From contig CALESS010000042.1 in assembly GCA_937907495.1 (NCBI GenBank), forward strand, positions 1-5,592: a stretch of DNA of 5,592 nucleotides, in the 5' to 3' direction. The notes below the pieces were generated by a model, which made no database searches, was not told the DNA's origin, and saw only the letters and a list, made by a program, of their open reading frames with translations. Source of the DNA: an uncultured Anaerolineaceae bacterium. GTDB taxonomy: Bacteria; Chloroflexota; Anaerolineae; Anaerolineales; Anaerolineaceae. This document shows positions 1 through 3,863 of the stretch, in pieces. The stretch's first letter is position 1, and each line of letters starts with the position of its first letter. The position numbers and the translations under genes were made by a program.

Positions 1-5
1 GGATA

Positions 6-11
6 TCTCCT
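6..11 (-). promoter_or_regulatory. Possible ribosome binding site of a gene starting beyond the left edge
   Basis: Read on the minus strand, the last bases before the window edge are AGGAGATATCC. The AGGAG core is followed by six bases that run out exactly at position 1, which is the right distance for a start codon immediately outside the window. TATGCT (28-23) lies upstream and could act as a -10 element, but no good -35 hexamer sits at the right distance. No coding sequence of this gene is visible, so this is only a positional inference. Confidence 0.25.
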
Positions 12-45
12 GCTGTGATTTTAGCATACCGACCCTATGGACAAT

Positions 46-94
46 ACCTTACAAACGCATACATCGAGCGGGGGGGATAACAGAATTGTAAGGT
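46..94. repeat. Spaced 9-bp perfect inverted repeat
   Basis: ACCTTACAA at 46-54 and TTGTAAGGT at 86-94 are exact reverse complements separated by 31 bases, which include a run of seven G (70-76). Pairing does not extend on either side of the arms. The repeat lies between the tRNA terminator and the left edge, upstream of whatever gene may start there. It could be a pair of protein-binding half-sites or a large-loop hairpin. The inner AAGGT/ACCTT resembles the half-sites of the operator in front of the metalloregulator gene, but spacing and orientation differ. Its function is unknown. Confidence 0.5.
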
Positions 95-130
95 TTTGGC
101 CGGGGAATCTTAAACTTAGCTGAAAGGGAG

Positions 131-159
131 AACAAAAGAGGACGCCCGGCAGGGCGCCC
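131..159 (-). terminator. Rho-independent terminator of the tRNA-Gly / feo transcript
   Basis: On the minus strand an 8-bp GC-rich stem, GGGCGCCC (159-152) with GGGCGTCC (147-140), closes a TGCC loop. It contains one G-U pair and is followed by TCTTTTGTT. It begins 14 nt past the tRNA 3' end. No other terminator is visible between feoC and this point, so it probably ends both the tRNA transcript and feo operon transcripts that read through the tRNA. Confidence 0.85.
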
Positions 160-173
160 CAGTGAGGAAAAGG

Positions 174-245
174 AGCGGGTGATCGGATTCGAACCGACGA
201 ATGGTAGCTTGGGAAGCTACTGCCTTACCACTTGGCTACACCCGC
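174..245 (-). tRNA. trnG: tRNA-Gly, anticodon CCC
   Basis: A complete 72-nt cloverleaf can be folded on the minus strand. The acceptor stem is GCGGGTG with CACCCGC (7 bp). The D arm has a GCC/GGC stem and an AAGTGGTAA loop. The anticodon stem is GTAGC/GCTAC around the loop TTCCCAA, giving anticodon CCC, which reads GGG codons. The variable region has five bases, and the T arm is GTCGG/CCGAT around TTCGAAT. The discriminator base is U, as is usual for bacterial glycine tRNAs. The 3' CCA is not encoded (CCT follows), so it must be added enzymatically. The gene starts 34 nt after the feoC stop, has its own promoter and is followed by a terminator. Confidence 0.97.
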
Positions 246-255
246 AGTGAGTGTG

Positions 256-283
256 ATTATATCCGGCAGATGTCATTTGTCAA
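256..283 (-). promoter_or_regulatory. Consensus sigma-70 promoter for tRNA-Gly, overlapping the feoC stop codon
   Basis: On the minus strand TTGACA (283-278) and TATAAT (261-256) are both perfect consensus hexamers, 16 bp apart. Initiation about 7 nt past the -10 would fall near position 249, leaving a tRNA leader of only about 3-6 nt for RNase P to remove. The feoC stop codon TGA (282-280) lies inside the -35 hexamer, so the promoter is embedded in the end of the upstream gene. No operator-like sequence is seen, which fits strong constitutive expression. Confidence 0.85.
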
Positions 284-561
284 GAGATGTTGGAGGCGAT
301 GAGCTTTTCTCCGCGTTCGGTCAGCATCCAGCCGCTGCGCAACGAGGAGAGGGCGCACCCGGCCCTGGTGCTGCAAGCATCACAGCTTGTATTGTGGGTG
401 TCGCTGATGCCACACTCTGATAGGGGTTGTAGATAACCCGAACTGACCAATTGTTGAATCATCAGGCTCACCAGTTCAGGGGTGACGTTCAAGGCCGCAG
501 CCATTTCCTGCTGGGTCTGGATATTCCGGGAATGGATGAGGAGCAACATTTTCTGCAACAT
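280..561 (-). CDS. feoC: FeoC-like winged-helix protein with four-cysteine (probable Fe-S) motif
   Basis: This 93-residue small protein is the last gene of the ferrous iron uptake operon. Residues about 1-48 match the FeoC winged-helix pattern: an N-terminal helix (MLQKMLLLIHSRN), then a helix-turn-helix around QQEMAAALNVTPELVSLMIQQL and a wing-like GYLQPL. It carries C50, C60, C63 and C69 (C-x9-C-x2-C-x5-C), in the loop where enterobacterial FeoC has a four-Cys cluster reported to bind an iron-sulfur centre. The end (WMLTERGEKLIA) is typical of a winged-helix close. Family members are proposed to control FeoB stability, act as Fe-S sensors, or regulate transcription; which applies here is unknown. 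The start is ATG at 561, one base after the feoB stop (TGAAATG), with GGAG six bases upstream inside feoB. Its own stop TGA forms part of the -35 hexamer of the tRNA promoter. Confidence 0.85.
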   Translation of the reverse strand: MLQKMLLLIHSRNIQTQQEMAAALNVTPELVSLMIQQLVSSGYLQPLSECGISDTHNTSCDACSTRAGCALSSLRSGWMLTERGEKLIASNIS

Positions 562-562
562 T

Positions 563-2818
563 TCAGGCTCCGGGGAAAATCAAGCGGGCGACTTGATAGA
601 CCACCACTGCCAGGCCAAAGGATAAGCCCAGCATGAGGAGCACGCTGAAAATTGTCCACTTGAAGGATTGAGATTCCTGGCGAATGGCTGCGACCGTGGC
701 AATGCAGGGGATGAAGAGCATCTGGAACACGAGCATCGCCAGGGAGGAAGCGGTGGTGAAGATCAGGGGCAGGGTGGCGGAAATATCTCCGTAGAGGATG
801 CCGAGAGTGGCGATGGTATTTTCTTTGGCGACGACACTGGTGAGCATGGCTACCAATGCAGGCCAGGGCATGCCCATCCACTCACCTACGGGTTCGATGA
901 ATTGACCAAACGAAGCCAACCAACTACTGTTGATACTGCCGCCGGGGAAGTAGGACAAAGCCCAGACCACCAGGGAGGCGAGTAAAATGACCTTTCCTGC
1001 TTTTTCCAGGAAGCCCGCCAGGTTATTCCATACATACATGCCGATCGTGCGAAGATTCGGGATGTGGTAAAGAGGAAGTTCCATAATGAAAGCGGTATGC
1101 TCGTTCTTAAAGGCGAATTTATGCAGGAGCAAACCGAAAACGGCCAGCAGCAATAGATTGCCGGTGATCAACCCCCAGGATACCCAGGCTGCGGCGGCAG
1201 GAGTGAAGAAAACAGGCGCAAGGATGGCAATAACGGCCATCCGGGCGGTGCAGGGTATGAAGGGAATAAGCAGGATGGTGAGCAAGCGGGCACGGCGGGA
1301 TTCGATAATCCGGGAGCCAAGGACGGCTGGTACGTTGCAGCCAAAGCCGAGCAGAATTGGTAGGAAGCTCTTACCATGCAAGCCCATTTTGTGCATCCAA
1401 CGATCCGTGAGGTAGGCGGCCCGGGCCAGGTAACCAGTATCTTCCAAGAAGCCAAGGGTGGCAAAGAAGATGAAAAGAATGGGCAGGAAGGTTAAAACCA
1501 TGCCCACCCCGCCCAGCAAGCCTCCAGCCAATAATTCCACCAACCAGGTGGGAGCCGAAACCAGGCTTGTGCGGAGTAAATCTGCCAGTTGTGATACCCA
1601 GCCAGCCAGCAGAGCCTGGATGGGAGAGCCGATGGTATAGGTGAGGAAAAATACCAGGCCCAGGATGACGGCCAGGATGAGCGTACCCCAAAGGGGATGG
1701 GTGAGGACACGATCCAGGCGGGCGGTGAGGCCAACACGTGTAATGGAAGGTTGGACAACCGCGGCCCGGATCATGCGGGCAATCCATTCGTAGCGCGCAC
1801 CCGCAATATCTAAAATGGCATCCTCATGCTGGTAAAGCAGGGCATGTGTTTTATCCCATTCTTCTTTCGGCATTTCCTGGCTCATCCGTTCGATCATCTC
1901 CAGGTCTCCTTCCAGCAATTTCAGGCTGACCCATTCTTGCGGGTAGACGGGAGGAACGTACGGGGAGACAAGCTCCAGGACCTGCTGGAGAACGTTTTGA
2001 TGGCTGGGTAGAATGGACGGCTTGTTGGGGGTGTAGTTAACTTCACCCGCCAGCAGTTTTTTCACGGTTTGAATTAATTCTGGCACGCCCTTGCCGTGTG
2101 AAGCAGACATCGGGATGACCGGTATGCCGAGGGCTGTTTGGAGGACGTGTGCTTCCACCTGGATTCCTTCGCGGGCGGCGACATCCATCATGTTAAGGGC
2201 CAGGATTACCGGGGTGGGCAGGAGCAGCAATTCGGATATCAGGTAAAGGTTTCGTTCCAGGGTGGCGGCATCCACCACCGCAATCACAATATCGGGCCTT
2301 TCTTTGAGGATGAAATCCCTGGCGATCCGCTCTTCATCCGAATTGGCTGTCAGGCTGTAAGTTCCCGGCAGATCAACAATGCGGAAGCGGGTTGCATCAA
2401 AGGTGAAATCACCGGATTTGTGCTCGACAGTCTTACCCGTCCAGTTGCCAACGTGCTGGTTGAGGCCGGTGAGGGCATTGAAAATGGTAGATTTGCCAAC
2501 GTTCGGCTGGCCGGCCAGAGCAATGGTCACCTGAATTTGGGGAGCAGGTTGGATGGTTTCAATTGGGGAGGCTTCGGAAAGGGTTACAAAGATGTTTTCA
2601 GCCTCATGATGGCCAATGGCAACTTGGGTGCCGCGTACCAAAACCAAAACCGGGCCGCGAGTACTGGCACGGATCAACTTGATGGGTACACCGGGAGTGA
2701 AGCCGAGTGCCAGCAGGCGCTGAACGAGATGATGTCCACCGCTGAGATGGCGAACATGCCCTTGCTGGCCGACTTTAAGATCTCGAAGAATGATTTCAGA
2801 TGAGTGATTGAGGGTCAT
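563..2818 (-). CDS. feoB: FeoA-FeoB fusion, ferrous iron transporter
   Basis: This 751-residue inner-membrane Fe(II) uptake protein carries FeoA on the same chain. Residues about 8-80 form a FeoA SH3-like domain (LRDLKVGQQG, RLLALGFTPG, GPVLVLVRG, AENIFV). The G domain follows: G1 GQPNVGKS at 103-110, G2 region NWTGKTV at 125-131, G3 DLPG at 149-152, G4 NMMD at 209-212 and G5 SAS at 238-240. A helical GDI-like linker occupies about 260-365. From about 375 the protein is membrane-spanning, with first gate motif GFGCNVPA (C494), PFIPCTAR (C523), AKE (664-666) and second gate motif FIPCIATVAAI (C705). The FeoB part, about 660 residues, is compact but complete. The ATG overlaps the regulator's stop as ATGA, and no Shine-Dalgarno is visible before it, so translation is probably coupled to the regulator gene. 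G2 reads WTGKT where E. coli FeoB has WAGVT. Confidence 0.97.
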   Translation of the reverse strand: MTLNHSSEIILRDLKVGQQGHVRHLSGGHHLVQRLLALGFTPGVPIKLIRASTRGPVLVLVRGTQVAIGHHEAENIFVTLSEASPIETIQPAPQIQVTIALAGQPNVGKSTIFNALTGLNQHVGNWTGKTVEHKSGDFTFDATRFRIVDLPGTYSLTANSDEERIARDFILKERPDIVIAVVDAATLERNLYLISELLLLPTPVILALNMMDVAAREGIQVEAHVLQTALGIPVIPMSASHGKGVPELIQTVKKLLAGEVNYTPNKPSILPSHQNVLQQVLELVSPYVPPVYPQEWVSLKLLEGDLEMIERMSQEMPKEEWDKTHALLYQHEDAILDIAGARYEWIARMIRAAVVQPSITRVGLTARLDRVLTHPLWGTLILAVILGLVFFLTYTIGSPIQALLAGWVSQLADLLRTSLVSAPTWLVELLAGGLLGGVGMVLTFLPILFIFFATLGFLEDTGYLARAAYLTDRWMHKMGLHGKSFLPILLGFGCNVPAVLGSRIIESRRARLLTILLIPFIPCTARMAVIAILAPVFFTPAAAAWVSWGLITGNLLLLAVFGLLLHKFAFKNEHTAFIMELPLYHIPNLRTIGMYVWNNLAGFLEKAGKVILLASLVVWALSYFPGGSINSSWLASFGQFIEPVGEWMGMPWPALVAMLTSVVAKENTIATLGILYGDISATLPLIFTTASSLAMLVFQMLFIPCIATVAAIRQESQSFKWTIFSVLLMLGLSFGLAVVVYQVARLIFPGA

Positions 2819-3234
2819 TTGGCTGGGGTGGTGAGGGGTGGGATGGTTTGACCGTGCGGGCAGGCTTCGGGATCACCGATCAGGTTGAGAATGCGATTGG
2901 TGACTTCTTCCGGGGCGGCATGTTCCAGTTGATCTGCAATCAAATGGACCTCATTGGGAGAGAAATCAAGCGCATCCACCAGGAAGCGTTCCCAGATGCG
3001 GTGACGGCGGATGAGCGACGCAGCCAGGTGCTCACCTTGTGGGGTGAGGTAAACGCCTTTGTATGGAAGGTAGGTCAGGAGGGATTGTGCTTCCAGTTTC
3101 TGAATCATCTCGTGGACGGATATCGGGGAGAATTGGAAATATTCCTTCAATTTCCGCAGGGAAACAGGGGTGGAGGGGGATGCTCTGAGGCGAAAGATCG
3201 CGCCGATGTACATTTCAACTGCCTGGCTGCTCAT
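2815..3234 (-). CDS. Short DtxR/MntR-family metal-dependent transcriptional regulator
   Basis: This 139-residue metalloregulator heads the feo operon. Residues about 3-64 are the DtxR winged HTH (EMYIGAIFRL, SLRKLKEYFQFSPISVHEMI, LLTYLPYKGVYLTPQGE), and about 65-120 the metal-binding dimerisation domain. By alignment with DtxR, M8 matches Met10, H78 His79, E82 Glu83, H97 His98, E104 Glu105 and H105 His106, while D101 replaces Cys102. The tail has the family's CPHG-IP pattern and stops there, so the C-terminal SH3-like domain of full-length DtxR/IdeR is absent, as in B. subtilis MntR. A start at GTG 3240 is possible, but I prefer ATG 3234 because AGGTGAT lies just ahead of it and the alignment begins there. 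It probably represses its own operon via the inverted repeat 49 nt upstream when Fe(II) or Mn(II) is plentiful. Which metal it senses cannot be told from the sequence. Confidence 0.92.
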   Translation of the reverse strand: MSSQAVEMYIGAIFRLRASPSTPVSLRKLKEYFQFSPISVHEMIQKLEAQSLLTYLPYKGVYLTPQGEHLAASLIRRHRIWERFLVDALDFSPNEVHLIADQLEHAAPEEVTNRILNLIGDPEACPHGQTIPPLTTPAK

Positions 3235-3235
3235 A

Positions 3236-3242
3236 ATCACCT
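3236..3242 (-). promoter_or_regulatory. Ribosome binding site that decides the regulator's start
   Basis: AGGTGAT (3242-3236, minus strand) matches the end of the anti-Shine-Dalgarno complement AGGAGGTGAT. Aligned that way, the spacing to ATG at 3234 is normal. The in-frame GTG at 3240 lies inside this site and would have no usable site of its own, which argues for the shorter 139-residue protein. Confidence 0.65.
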
Positions 3243-3282
3243 GTTCGTGTGGTTGGATGGAGGCTGCCGGATTGGAAAAAAT

Positions 3283-3298
3283 ATAAGGTCAACCTTAT
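3283..3298. promoter_or_regulatory. Candidate operator: perfect 16-bp inverted repeat upstream of the regulator/feo operon
   Basis: ATAAGGT-CA-ACCTTAT is a perfect palindrome with 7-bp arms and a 2-bp centre. It sits 48 nt upstream of the regulator ATG and just downstream of -10-like hexamers. The AAGGT...ACCTT core resembles the AGGT...ACCT symmetry of known DtxR/IdeR/MntR boxes. Its place at the head of an operon encoding a DtxR-family protein makes autoregulation the simplest reading. Binding by this protein is inferred, not shown. Confidence 0.7.
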
Positions 3299-3307
3299 TA
3301 AAGGGAG

Positions 3308-3318
3308 AGTATATCATA
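3308..3318 (-). promoter_or_regulatory. Probable -10 region of the regulator-feoAB-feoC operon
   Basis: Two overlapping -10-like hexamers occur on the minus strand, TATGAT (3318-3313) and TATACT (3313-3308), in an AT-rich stretch between the ndk terminator and the inverted repeat. Neither has a convincing -35 at 16-18 bp. Initiation from either would place the inverted repeat at or just past the start site, where a bound repressor would block transcription. The exact promoter is uncertain. Confidence 0.35.
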
Positions 3319-3333
3319 AATATTTGGCAGGGG

Positions 3334-3373
3334 GATTAAAAATAAGCACCAGGTTCGTCATTCAACCTGGTGC
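3334..3373 (-). terminator. Rho-independent terminator downstream of ndk
   Basis: GCACCAGGTT (3373-3364) and AACCTGGTGC (3355-3346) form a perfect 10-bp stem with an 8-base loop, followed on the minus strand by TTATTTTTAAT. It begins 21 nt after the ndk stop and insulates the TPR-ndk transcript from the iron operon. Confidence 0.9.
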
Positions 3374-3394
3374 CATGGCGGGGTCAGCGGAGGG

Positions 3395-3850
3395 CTAATT
3401 TTTCCCAAATATCCAGGGATCTATGCTGCGGTCCCAATCACACAGTTCTTCAGGTTTGAACCAGAGGTCAATTTCTTGCCGGGCGGTTTCCGGGGAATCG
3501 GAAGCGTGGGTTAAATTTCGGCTGATGCCGAGGGCAAAATCATGGCGGATGGTACCCGGATCGGCCTCCAGGGGATTGGTTTTGCCCATGGTCTGGCGAA
3601 CTGCGGCGATTGCCTCCAGACCTTCCCAAACCATCGCCAGGACGGGCGCCGAGATGATGTAATTGACTAAACCAATGTAGAACGACTTCCCGATATGGGC
3701 AGCGTAATGGGCTTCAGCCAGCGAGCGAGGAACACGGATAAATTTTGCAGCCACCAGCCGCAGGCCGCGCTTTTCAAGGCGGGAGGTGATTTCTCCTACA
3801 AGGCCGCGCTGGACGGCATCCGGTTTGATGATGACAAATGTGCGTTCCAA
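3395..3850 (-). CDS. ndk: Nucleoside diphosphate kinase
   Basis: This 151-residue cytosolic enzyme transfers the gamma phosphate of ATP to nucleoside diphosphates through a phosphohistidine, balancing NTP and dNTP pools. It has the usual family length and a complete active site. Numbered from the TTG start, K9, Y49, F57, R85, T91, R102, N112 and the catalytic H115 (in NLTHASDS) line up with the Myxococcus Ndk residues at a constant offset of two. The N-terminus, MERTFVIIKPDAVQRGLVGEI when TTG is read as Met, is classic Ndk. The start is TTG at 3850: no ATG or GTG lies nearby, the homology begins there, and GGAGG sits four bases upstream. The frame stays open another 172 codons upstream, but that part is antiphase to the TPR gene and looks nothing like Ndk. 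The stop of the upstream gene is 13 nt away, so the two are probably cotranscribed. Confidence 0.97.
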   Translation of the reverse strand: MERTFVIIKPDAVQRGLVGEITSRLEKRGLRLVAAKFIRVPRSLAEAHYAAHIGKSFYIGLVNYIISAPVLAMVWEGLEAIAAVRQTMGKTNPLEADPGTIRHDFALGISRNLTHASDSPETARQEIDLWFKPEELCDWDRSIDPWIFGKN

Positions 3851-3854
3851 AGTT

Positions 3855-3859
3855 CCTCC
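3855..3859 (-). promoter_or_regulatory. Shine-Dalgarno site fixing the ndk TTG start
   Basis: GGAGG on the minus strand, within CTGGAGGAACT, ends four bases before TTG 3850-3848. It fills the 13-nt gap between the TPR gene stop (TAA, 3866-3864) and ndk, and supports the rare start codon over any upstream in-frame start. Confidence 0.8.
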
Positions 3860-3863
3860 AGGG

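Noticed and set aside
489..881. A 130-residue minus-strand frame overlapping the end of feoB and the start of feoC
   Set aside because: It has His/Arg/Pro-rich low-complexity content typical of a wrong frame, while feoB and feoC are both clearly intact here.
2138..2803. A 221-residue plus-strand open frame opposite feoB
   Set aside because: It lies wholly opposite the FeoA and G domains, has no ribosome binding site or recognisable domain, and is explained by codon bias of the real gene.
3287..3292. TTGACC inside the palindrome as a -35 hexamer
   Set aside because: No acceptable -10 hexamer lies 16-18 bp downstream of it on the minus strand.
2848..3339. A 163-residue plus-strand open frame opposite the regulator and its promoter
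   Set aside because: It runs through the operator and -10 region, has no family resemblance, and mirrors the regulator's coding sequence.
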